NCBI GenBank assembly: GCA_949878535.1
Contig: CATLAS010000081.1
Span: 1 to 5,579, forward strand
Direction: 5' to 3'
DNA: 5,579 bases
From: an uncultured Eubacteriales bacterium
GTDB lineage: Bacteria; Bacillota; Clostridia; Oscillospirales; CAG-272
The position numbers were made by a program, and so were the translations under genes. Below, piece after piece: positions 1-5,346 of the stretch (position 1 is the stretch's first letter; each line of letters begins with the position of its first letter). The notes under the pieces were generated by a model. It searched no databases. It saw only the letters and a list, made by a program, of their open reading frames with translations, and was not told the DNA's origin.

Positions 1-464
1 ATGCAGATATACGCAGCACACTCCCCAAAGATACTGGCGGATGGCTGGACGGTGTAATTTCTAATCCACCCTATATGAAAGACGGTTCCGGATTCGTCAA
101 TGCCTCTGATGCAAAAAACATTGCCCGCAGAGAAGTCTACGGAACAATTGAGGACTTTTGTGCCAGTGCATCTTCCCTCTTAAAACATGGCGGACTTTTC
201 ACTGTCGTGTACCGTCCGGATCGGTTGGCAGACCTGTTTTACGCCATGCGCCAAAACAACCTGGAACCCAAACGAATCGTCCTTGTCTATGCTGACACTG
301 CCAGCCCACCAAGTCTTGTCCTGGCAGAAGGAAAAAAGGGGGCGGCATCTTCCCTTCTATGGGCCAAACCGCTGATCATCTATCAGACAGGCACCAGAAC
401 TTACACAGCAGATATGGACAAAGTATACGAAACCTGTTCCATGGATTTTTTATTTGAAAGGTGA
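1..464 (+). CDS. tRNA1(Val) adenine-37 N6-methyltransferase, C-terminal part (5' end outside window)
   Basis: This is a SAM-dependent class I methyltransferase of the YfiC/TrmN6 (Bacillus YabB) family, which methylates N6 of adenine 37 in tRNA1(Val). The reading frame is open from position 3 and the gene starts upstream of the window, so the SAM-binding Rossmann half is not visible. What shows the family is the NPPY catalytic motif of N6-adenine methyltransferases at nt 63-74, preceded by a hydrophobic strand (DGVIS) and followed by an MKDGSG stretch. Further on are a conserved GGLFTVVYRPDRL strand/helix and the end-of-domain EPKRIVLVYA segment. The first in-frame ATG visible (nt 75) lies just after NPPY and is not the true start. 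The stop (462-464) overlaps the Shine-Dalgarno of rsmI, indicating one transcript and coupled translation. The yabB-rsmI-metG-tatD order matches Bacillus and supports the call. An NPPY-containing N6-adenine methyltransferase is certain; tRNA1(Val) specificity is inferred from family and context. Confidence 0.85.
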   Translation, partial: ADIRSTLPKDTGGWLDGVISNPPYMKDGSGFVNASDAKNIARREVYGTIEDFCASASSLLKHGGLFTVVYRPDRLADLFYAMRQNNLEPKRIVLVYADTASPPSLVLAEGKKGAASSLLWAKPLIIYQTGTRTYTADMDKVYETCSMDFLFER

Positions 465-470
465 CAAACA

Positions 471-1331
471 ATGGATACGGAAAAAAATAAAGTTATGGGC
501 GGCACCTTATATTTGGTTGCAACACCTATTGGCAATCTTGCCGATATAACAAGGCGGGCGCTGAAAGTCTTATCAGAAGTCGATTTTGTAGCTGCGGAAG
601 ACACTCGCAACACAGGACTGCTTTTGTCCCGATTTAACATATCCAAGCCGCTTGTAAGCTATTTTGAACACAACAAACGGGAACGGGGAGAATATATCGT
701 GAGCCGGCTTCTACAGGGGGAATCCTGCGCATTGGTAACCGATGCAGGAATGCCCGCCATCAGTGATCCCGGTGAAGATTTGGTGGCACTCTGCGCCCTG
801 CGCGGCGTTCCTGTCACCGCAGTACCAGGATGCTGCGCCGCTGTCACTGCCCTTGTTTTATCTGGGCTCTCTACCGGACGATTCGTTTTCGAAGGATTTT
901 TAACTACAAGCAAAAGCGACCGGTATCATCGGCTGGAAGAATTGGCGGATGAACCCCGCACTATGATTTTTTATGAGGCGCCGCACAAACTGCGTAAAAC
1001 CCTGGCAGATATGGAAAGCGCATTCGGTAGAACCCGCAAAATCACATTATGTCGAGAGCTTACCAAACTGAACGAAGAAATCATCCGCACCACCCTGGAG
1101 GACGCAGTACAAATGTACGCTGAAAAAGATCCCCGGGGCGAATATGTACTGATTTTAGAAGGCGCGCCTACAATATCAAAAGCAGATTATCCTGCAGATC
1201 CGGCAGAGCATGTGCAAATGTACATAAATATGGGCATGCGCAATATGGACGCTATTAAAGCGGCAGCCAAGGAACGTGGAGTTGCCAAAGCGGAATTATA
1301 TAAAGCAATTGTAGAAGCGAAAGAGAAATAA
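471..1331 (+). CDS. rsmI: 16S rRNA (cytidine-1402-2'-O)-methyltransferase RsmI
   Basis: RsmI transfers a methyl group from SAM to the 2'-OH of C1402 in the decoding centre of 16S rRNA. The 286-aa product has the usual length and the tetrapyrrole-methylase fold signatures in order: LYLVATPIGNL (residues 13-23), AAEDTRNTGLLLSRF (41-55), LVTDAGMPAISDPG (88-101) and AVPGCCAA (117-124). Later come RFVFEGFL, the FYEAPHKL block, the LCRELTK block and PRGEYVLILEG. The C-terminal ~35 residues (AIKAAAKERGVAKAELYKAI) form the small helical tail typical of the family. ATG 471 is chosen because GAAAGGTG (456-463), overlapping the upstream stop, lies 7 nt before it. The in-frame ATG at 495 has no comparable ribosome site, although it would also keep every motif. 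No terminator is seen between the stop and the promoter at 1347. Identification is firm. Confidence 0.97.
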   Translation: MDTEKNKVMGGTLYLVATPIGNLADITRRALKVLSEVDFVAAEDTRNTGLLLSRFNISKPLVSYFEHNKRERGEYIVSRLLQGESCALVTDAGMPAISDPGEDLVALCALRGVPVTAVPGCCAAVTALVLSGLSTGRFVFEGFLTTSKSDRYHRLEELADEPRTMIFYEAPHKLRKTLADMESAFGRTRKITLCRELTKLNEEIIRTTLEDAVQMYAEKDPRGEYVLILEGAPTISKADYPADPAEHVQMYINMGMRNMDAIKAAAKERGVAKAELYKAIVEAKEK

Positions 1332-1346
1332 AATCCCCCTCCCCTA

Positions 1347-1375
1347 TTGAAAATCTATCCATATTTGGGTATAAT
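1347..1375 (+). promoter_or_regulatory. Sigma-A type promoter for the metG leader
   Basis: TTGAAA (1347-1352) and a consensus TATAAT (1370-1375) are separated by exactly 17 nt. Transcription would start near 1381-1383, shortly before the leader ORF. It is the only strong promoter between rsmI and metG, so metG mRNA probably begins here and must pass the terminator at 1493-1522. This is a sequence match only; no start site has been measured. Confidence 0.8.
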
Positions 1376-1407
1376 ATATAGAAATAAGATGTAAGGAGAC
1401 ACACGGT

Positions 1408-1485
1408 ATGCTGTATACAAAACGAATGCCTTCGGGCATGTATTTTGATTTATATAATAAATGCCGTGCTGCCCTGTATAGATAA
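1408..1485 (+). CDS. Candidate leader peptide of metG (25 codons, Met-containing)
   Basis: This short ORF lies entirely in the 5' leader between the promoter and metG. It has a near-ideal Shine-Dalgarno (TAAGGAG, 1392-1398) nine nt before ATG 1408 and stops at TAA 1483-1485. The ribosome site is better than that of any long gene in the window except the last one. The 25-residue product starts MLYTKRMPSGMY: Met occurs at 1, 7 and 11, and Tyr at 3, 12, 16 and 24. There is no signal peptide, membrane segment or known small-protein signature. The final codons overlap the 5' arm of an antiterminator (1473-1480), and a terminator follows 7 nt after the stop, as in amino-acid biosynthetic attenuators. 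I infer a translated regulatory peptide that senses charged tRNA-Met. The Met codons are scattered rather than consecutive, so Tyr sensing or a plain uORF remains possible. I know of no described family. Confidence 0.6.
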   Translation: MLYTKRMPSGMYFDLYNKCRAALYR

Positions 1486-1497
1486 ATTATATATAGG
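1426..1497 (+). promoter_or_regulatory. Alternative RNA pairings / antiterminator of the metG leader
   Basis: Three pairings are visible. (A) ATGCC (1426-1430), a TTCG loop (1431-1434) and GGCAT (1435-1439) form a cUUCGg-capped hairpin. (B) The same GGCAT can instead pair with a second ATGCC at 1461-1465. The pairing extends past one G-A mismatch into TATT/AATA (1441-1444/1456-1459), which excludes A. (C) CCTGTATA (1473-1480) pairs with TATATAGG (1490-1497) over 8 bp with one G-U. C uses bases 1493-1497 of the terminator's 5' arm, so it is an antiterminator. Its 5' arm lies in the last leader-peptide codons, where a ribosome reaching the stop would mask it. The pairings are seen directly; the regulatory logic is inference. 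Confidence 0.6.
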
Positions 1498-1522
1498 ACA
1501 GTACGCCTGTCCTATTTTTTTT
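1493..1522 (+). terminator. Intrinsic terminator in the metG leader (attenuator)
   Basis: A perfect 9-bp stem, ATAGGACAG (1493-1501) with CTGTCCTAT (1507-1515) around a TACGC loop, runs into eight consecutive T (1515-1522). It sits after a strong promoter and a short ORF and only 30 nt before the metG start, with no room for another promoter after it. It therefore most probably stops a ~140-nt leader RNA conditionally, not at the end of a gene. The alternative is that it ends an independent small RNA. Confidence 0.85.
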
Positions 1523-1552
1523 ATGAATACAATCCAGAAAGGTATTATATTT

Positions 1553-3481
1553 ATGAGTAAAGAAAAATTTTATATAACGACAGCCATCGCTTACGCTTCC
1601 CAAAAACCTCATTTTGGAAACACCTATGAAGTCATTATGACCGACTGTATAGCCCGGTACAAGAGGCAGCAGGGTTATGACGTATTTTTCATGACCGGCA
1701 CAGACGAACACGGGCAAAAAGTTGAAAACCTTGCCAGGGAGGCAGGCGTATCCCCCAAAGAATACGTCGACCGGGTGTCTGGACAGATCAAGGAAGTTTG
1801 GGATCTCATGGGGGCAAGCTACGATCACTTTATCCGCACAACTGATGAAGATCACGAAAAAGCTGTTCAGCATATTTTCAAAAAGCTGTACGATCAGGGA
1901 GATATTTACAAAGGCGAGTACGAAGGCTGGTACTGTACTCCGGATGAAGCATTTTTCACCGACACACAGGTGACCGACGGAAAATGCCCCGATTGCGGAC
2001 GTCCCGTGCAGCGTGCCAAGGAAGAGGCATACTTCTTTAAAATGAGCAAATATGCAGACCGCCTCATTCAGCATATTGAAGAAAATCCAGAATTTATTGA
2101 ACCAGAATCCCGGCGCAAGGAAATGCTGAATAACTTTTTATATGCCGGGCTGCAGGATTTATGCGTTTCCCGCACTTCCTTTAAATGGGGAATTCCCGTT
2201 TCTTTTGACGATAAGCATGTAATTTATGTTTGGATTGACGCACTGTCCAATTACATCACTGGACTTGGCTTTGATCCGGATCGTGAAAAAAGCGATAATT
2301 ATAACAAATACTGGCCCGCAGATGTTCACATTATCGGAAAAGATATTCTTCGTTTCCATACCATTTACTGGCCGATTCTGCTCATGGCAATGGGCGAACC
2401 GCTTCCAAAAAAAGTGTTCGGACATCCTTGGTTCAACGTAGGACAGGATAAAATGAGCAAATCCCGCGGGAATGTCTTTTATGCAGACGATATGGCAAAA
2501 CGGTTCGGTGTAGACGGTGTTCGGTATTATGCGCTGTCCGAAATGCCTTATGCCAATGACGGATCTATTACCTACGAAAATGTAATTACCCGTTACAACA
2601 ACGATCTGGCAAACAACTTAGGAAACTTAGTCAGCCGCACCATTGCTATGGCAAAAAAATATTTTGATGGGATTGTTCCTGCCCCTGCCGGAGAAGCGGA
2701 ACCAGACCCAGATCTGAAAGCCGCTGCTTTGGAGGCAGTTACTGCATTCCAGAAAAATATGGATACCTATCATATTGCGGATGCACTGGAAGCAGTATTC
2801 TCCATGCTCCGCCGTGCCAACAAATATATTGATGAAACAACACCCTGGGCGCTTGCTAAGGAGCCCGCGGAAAAAGATCGTCTTGGCACCGTTCTGTATA
2901 ATCTGCTGGAATCCATCCGAATTGTCGCAGTACTGCTGACCCCTGCTATTCCCTCTACATGTGCATCCATCTTTGCCCAGCTTGGTACGGACAAAACAGA
3001 ATATAACACGCTCGCTGCATTTGGAGCACTGGAAGCAGGAAAGGCGCTGGGAGAAGCGGAAATGCTTTTCTCCCGTATCGATGAAAAGAAAATGCTGGAA
3101 GAAATTGCCGCAGAAGCCGCGGCAAACGCACCTGCTGCACCGGAAAAGCCGGAAGGAATTGCACAAATCGGCATAGATGATTTCATGGCTGTGGAACTGC
3201 GCAGCGCCCAGGTAATCGCCTGTGAAAAGGTGAAAAAGGCAAAAAAGCTATTAAAACTGGAATTGGATCTGGGCTATGAAAAGCGTCAGGTTGTTTCCGG
3301 AATCGCTGCATTCTATGCTCCGGAAGATTTAATCGGTAAAAAGATTATTGTCGTTGCCAATTTAAAACCAGCAAAACTGTGCGGAATTGAGTCCAACGGT
3401 ATGATTCTTGCCAGCGGCGAGGAACAAGTTCGGGTTGTTTTTTTAGCAGAGGATACGCCTCTCGGAGAACGAATTCGCTAA
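1553..3481 (+). CDS. metG: Methionyl-tRNA synthetase (class Ia) with C-terminal tRNA-binding domain
   Basis: MetRS charges tRNA-Met and initiator tRNA with methionine using ATP, in the cytosol. The 642-aa product shows the HIGH-class motif as PHFGN (residues 19-23), the zinc-knuckle insertion (C128, D131, C145, C148), WIDALSNY (227-234), GKDILRFH (262-269) and KMSKS (300-304). An anticodon-binding helical domain follows. After an Ala/Pro/Glu-rich linker (about 510-535), an EMAP-II/CsaA-like OB-fold tRNA-binding domain occupies about 541-642; it normally dimerises this long MetRS form. ATG 1553 is chosen because AGAAAGG (1536-1542) lies 10 nt upstream and MSKEKFYITTAIAY is the usual N-terminus. 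In-frame starts at 1445 and 1523 would translate terminator sequence or its edge. One oddity is that the second residue of the first zinc-knuckle CxxC is Asp131. Expression is probably controlled by the upstream attenuator. Identification is firm. Confidence 0.97.
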   Translation: MSKEKFYITTAIAYASQKPHFGNTYEVIMTDCIARYKRQQGYDVFFMTGTDEHGQKVENLAREAGVSPKEYVDRVSGQIKEVWDLMGASYDHFIRTTDEDHEKAVQHIFKKLYDQGDIYKGEYEGWYCTPDEAFFTDTQVTDGKCPDCGRPVQRAKEEAYFFKMSKYADRLIQHIEENPEFIEPESRRKEMLNNFLYAGLQDLCVSRTSFKWGIPVSFDDKHVIYVWIDALSNYITGLGFDPDREKSDNYNKYWPADVHIIGKDILRFHTIYWPILLMAMGEPLPKKVFGHPWFNVGQDKMSKSRGNVFYADDMAKRFGVDGVRYYALSEMPYANDGSITYENVITRYNNDLANNLGNLVSRTIAMAKKYFDGIVPAPAGEAEPDPDLKAAALEAVTAFQKNMDTYHIADALEAVFSMLRRANKYIDETTPWALAKEPAEKDRLGTVLYNLLESIRIVAVLLTPAIPSTCASIFAQLGTDKTEYNTLAAFGALEAGKALGEAEMLFSRIDEKKMLEEIAAEAAANAPAAPEKPEGIAQIGIDDFMAVELRSAQVIACEKVKKAKKLLKLELDLGYEKRQVVSGIAAFYAPEDLIGKKIIVVANLKPAKLCGIESNGMILASGEEQVRVVFLAEDTPLGERIR

Positions 3482-3492
3482 ACTGTACTGCT

Positions 3493-3533
3493 ACAAACAT
3501 GGGGAGTAACCTCCCCATGTTTGTTCATGTTTA
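3493..3533 (+). terminator. Hairpin after metG, probable terminator with weak U-tract
   Basis: A perfect 14-bp inverted repeat, ACAAACATGGGGAG (3493-3506) and CTCCCCATGTTTGT (3511-3524) around TAAC, begins 11 nt after the metG stop. The following bases (TCATGTTTAT) are only moderately T-rich, so it may be a leaky terminator or an mRNA 3'-stabilising stem. Some read-through would be needed to express tatD, for which I see no clear promoter. Confidence 0.65.
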
Positions 3534-3559
3534 TCACAAAATTTAGAAAGCTGTAAGTT

Positions 3560-4351
3560 ATGAAATTTTTCGATTCCCATACCCATTATTATGATAAAAG
3601 GTTTACAGAAGAATATCCTGGCGGCATAGACGGAGCAATCGCCGATTCCATGCATGCAGGGATGTGCGGCTTTTTGTGTGCCGGCACCAACCCGGATACT
3701 ACAAAATTATCTATTGCACTTGCAGAAAAATATGAAAACGCCTATGCTTCTGCAGGGCTTCATCCTCAGGATACTGCTGCATATACAAGCGCACAGCTTC
3801 CCGCTGTATTGTCCGAAATTGAGCAACTGCTTGCGCATTCTAAAGTCACAGCGCTGGGCGAAATCGGGCTGGACTATCACTGGGATCCGGATCGTGCCGT
3901 ACAAAAGGAAGCCTTTGACGCACAGCTCTCCCTTGCAGAATCCACAGGGCTACCTGTAATCATCCATGACCGGGACGCTCACGGCGACACAATGGATATT
4001 ATCCTCGCCCACAAAAATGCAACCGGCGTAATCCACAGCTACAGCGGAAGCGCTGAAATGGCAAAGGAATATATACGCATGGGTTGGTATCTTTCCTTCA
4101 GCGGTCCTCTGACATATAAAAATGCTGAAAAAGTCCGCACTGCCTGCAAAGCGGTTCCTGTGGATCGCCTTCTCATTGAAACAGATTGTCCATACCTACC
4201 GCCAGTTCCTCATCGTGGAAAAATCAATACATCTGCGCTCATGCTCCATACGCTGGAAACCATGGCGGAATGTACCGGGCTTTCCATAGATAGAGTTGCC
4301 GCGCAGACAATGGAAAATGCATGCAATCTGTTTCATATCCGTCTTTTATGA
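3560..4351 (+). CDS. tatD: TatD family metal-dependent deoxyribonuclease
   Basis: TatD-type proteins are cytosolic TIM-barrel metallo-hydrolases with DNase activity. The 263-aa length is normal. Metal-binding and catalytic motifs are complete: FDSHTH (H7, H9), GLHPQD (H68), ALGEIGLDYHW (E100), VIIHDRDAH (H135), GVIHSYSGS (H158, a variant of the commoner HCFSG) and LLIETDCPYLPP (D208), followed by RGKIN (218-222). The ATG at 3560 is preceded by AGAAAG (3545-3550) at 9-nt spacing, a fair ribosome site, and MKFFDSHTH is the canonical N-terminus, so no other start is needed. It lies 78 bp after metG, as yabD follows metS in Bacillus, so it probably shares metG transcription by read-through of the hairpin at 3493. 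The exact substrate in this organism cannot be told from sequence; the family is certain. Confidence 0.95.
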   Translation: MKFFDSHTHYYDKRFTEEYPGGIDGAIADSMHAGMCGFLCAGTNPDTTKLSIALAEKYENAYASAGLHPQDTAAYTSAQLPAVLSEIEQLLAHSKVTALGEIGLDYHWDPDRAVQKEAFDAQLSLAESTGLPVIIHDRDAHGDTMDIILAHKNATGVIHSYSGSAEMAKEYIRMGWYLSFSGPLTYKNAEKVRTACKAVPVDRLLIETDCPYLPPVPHRGKINTSALMLHTLETMAECTGLSIDRVAAQTMENACNLFHIRLL

Positions 4352-4368
4352 ATTTTCTGTAAAAGCCC

Positions 4369-4397
4369 TTGCATAATAGGGCATGTACAGGTATAAT
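4369..4397 (+). promoter_or_regulatory. Promoter for yajC and the downstream membrane protein
   Basis: TTGCAT (4369-4374), a 17-nt spacer and a consensus TATAAT (4392-4397) place transcription start near 4404, about 64 nt before yajC. An inverted repeat GCCCT/AGGGC (4365-4369 and 4378-4382) straddles the -35 box and could be a binding site, or the remains of a tatD terminator without U-tract. There is no experimental support. Confidence 0.7.
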
Positions 4398-4432
4398 AGA
4401 AATATATACCAATTTATAACATTTTAGAAAGG

Positions 4433-4451
4433 CTCCTTCTTATATAAGGAG
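4433..4451 (+). promoter_or_regulatory. Hairpin enclosing the only purine-rich SD before yajC
   Basis: CTCCTT (4433-4438) and AAGGAG (4446-4451) form a 6-bp stem with a 7-nt loop in the yajC leader. AAGGAG is the only strong Shine-Dalgarno-like sequence near yajC but ends 16 nt before ATG 4468, longer than usual, and in this fold it is paired with an anti-SD-like strand. It may restrain yajC translation. The stem is short, so it could also be incidental. Confidence 0.4.
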
Positions 4452-4467
4452 AAAGTGTGGCTTCTTT

Positions 4468-4800
4468 ATGAACCTCTTCCCTGTACTTTTAGACACAGCT
4501 GCCGAAGGCGGCGGTATAACACAATATGCCGGAACCATTATTATGATCCTTGCTATGGTGGCAATTTTCTATTTCTTTCTGTACAGACCCCAGAAAAAGC
4601 AGGAAAAAGCTGCAAATGAAATGAAAAACTCTCTGGAAGTCGGTGATGAAATTACTACAATCGGCGGAATCATCGGTGAAATCGTTTCCATCAAGGATGA
4701 AACCTGTGTAATTGAAACCACCAGAGATAAAACCAAAATCCGCATTTTAAAGAGTGCCATCAGTAAAGTTGATGTAAAAGCTTCTGAAAAAGAGGCATAA
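4468..4800 (+). CDS. yajC: Preprotein translocase accessory subunit YajC
   Basis: YajC is a small single-span membrane protein associated with SecDF and the SecYEG translocon; its exact role is poorly defined and it is usually dispensable. The 110-aa product is of normal size: a short extracytoplasmic N-terminus, one hydrophobic helix at about residues 21-39 (YAGTIIMILAMVAIFYFFLY), the hallmark RPQKK (40-44), and the cytoplasmic LEVGDEITTIGGIIGEI block (56-72) followed by a beta-rich domain and a charged tail. ATG 4468 gives the usual N-terminus. The in-frame codons between it and the upstream AAGGAG contain no alternative start, so the long 16-nt SD spacing seems real. It has its own promoter (4369-4397) and no secD/secF or tgt beside it in this window; the next gene is a small membrane protein often found beside yajC. 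Confidence 0.95.
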   Translation: MNLFPVLLDTAAEGGGITQYAGTIIMILAMVAIFYFFLYRPQKKQEKAANEMKNSLEVGDEITTIGGIIGEIVSIKDETCVIETTRDKTKIRILKSAISKVDVKASEKEA

Positions 4801-4807
4801 AAGTTTG

Positions 4808-4852
4808 TCCTCCGGAATATTCTTGTATAAAAGAATTCCGGAGGATATTTTT
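4808..4852 (+). promoter_or_regulatory. Large hairpin between yajC and the next gene: SD-sequestering and terminator-like
   Basis: An inverted repeat pairs 4808-4818 with 4835-4845 (11 bp, all Watson-Crick) and, after a 2-nt bulge (4819-4820), TCTT 4821-4824 with AAGA 4831-4834, leaving a 6-nt loop. The 3' arm contains the GGAGG (4840-4844) that is the ribosome site of the gene at 4853, paired to CCTCC (4809-4813). The stem is followed by ATATTTTTAT, so it could also act as a partial transcription terminator after yajC. Either way it should lower expression of the downstream gene relative to yajC. The structure is directly visible; its effect is inference. Confidence 0.7.
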
Positions 4853-5296
4853 ATGACATCGTCAACAAATGACAAAGCCGCCGGCGCCGGAAAATTACTG
4901 CGCGGCGCCACTCGCGGATTGATTTGGTCTATCATTCTGGCAGCGGTACTGCTGGTGCTGTTCTCCCTCTTCTGCTACATGATGCCGGATCCAGACAAAT
5001 ACCTGAGCACTTTTGGACTTGCCGCTTTATATATCTGTGCATTTGTAGGCGGTATTGTTGCTGGAAAGCGCAGCGGTATCGCAGGTGGGCTTGTATCCGG
5101 GCTGCTGCTCACAGCAGTGGTTTTGATTGCGTCTACATTTAAACAAAGTAACGCAGACGCCTCTTCCCCTGTAATCGCTGCTCTGCTCTATGTTCTCATC
5201 CCTCTGACAGGAGGTATTGGTGGGTTCATTTCAGGATTTTCCGGCAAAAATCAAAAGCGGAAAAAGGTACATACCCCGCCTAAAAGAAAACGGTAA
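4853..5296 (+). CDS. Small four-helix membrane protein, TIGR04086-like
   Basis: This is a 147-aa integral membrane protein of unknown function. Hydrophobic segments lie at about residues 23-43, 51-70, 75-94 and 106-128. The third and fourth are rich in glycine (GGIVAGKRSGIAGG around 65-78, LTGGIGGFISGFSG at 118-131), as in TIGR04086 family proteins, which often sit next to yajC. The N-terminus is short and polar, and the C-terminus is a strongly basic tail (KNQKRKK, then KRKR at the end), suggesting both ends are cytoplasmic. The start is ATG 4853, with GGAGG eight nt upstream. An in-frame TTG at 4805 would add 16 residues, but these are encoded by the hairpin arms, so I reject it. It is probably co-transcribed with yajC under hairpin control. 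The family name rests on topology, glycine pattern and neighbourhood, not on a search. Confidence 0.8.
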   Translation: MTSSTNDKAAGAGKLLRGATRGLIWSIILAAVLLVLFSLFCYMMPDPDKYLSTFGLAALYICAFVGGIVAGKRSGIAGGLVSGLLLTAVVLIASTFKQSNADASSPVIAALLYVLIPLTGGIGGFISGFSGKNQKRKKVHTPPKRKR

Positions 5297-5346
5297 AATT
5301 TCTATCTTAATCCCTTTGCTGAGGAAGCCTTTTTATTCTAATTTAC
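5297..5346. other. Start of the 283-bp gene-free 3' region
   Basis: No gene, ribosome site or strong terminator is visible here. GCT/AGC around GAGGA (5318-5328) followed by CTTTTTATT could be a very weak terminator for the membrane-protein gene. CTTTGCTG (5314-5321) is the exact reverse complement of CAGCAAAG (5356-5363) inside the repeat element, so the element's structure may reach further left than 5347. Confidence 0.4.

Noticed and set aside
1445..1552. N-terminal extension of metG by 36 residues from a TTG at 1445, or 10 residues from ATG 1523
   Set aside because: The extension from 1445 would translate the terminator stem, and ATG 1523 sits directly after the T-run without a ribosome site. 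ATG 1553 has AGAAAGG at good spacing and the family N-terminus.
1382..1552. T-box riboswitch before metG
   Set aside because: No T-box core sequence (TGGnACCGCG type) or specifier-loop stem is visible, and the leader is short for a T-box.
2627..3186. Long open frames on the minus strand inside metG (also 1487-2074 and 2159-2425)
   Set aside because: They overlap a firmly identified gene, have composition expected of a reverse frame (Cys/Phe/Ser rich), and lack ribosome sites or recognisable motifs.
4404..4467. Known riboswitch in the yajC leader (for example preQ1, given frequent yajC-tgt linkage)
   Set aside because: No preQ1 or other aptamer consensus is recognisable and tgt is not next to yajC here.
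4455..4630. Alternative GTG-started small ORF placed well relative to AAGGAG 4446-4451
   Set aside because: It is out of frame with yajC, overlaps it entirely and has no recognisable composition; yajC in the other frame is unambiguous.
4805..4852. N-terminal extension of the TIGR04086-like protein from TTG 4805
   Set aside because: The added 16 residues come from the arms of an inverted repeat. ATG 4853 has GGAGG at 8-nt spacing.
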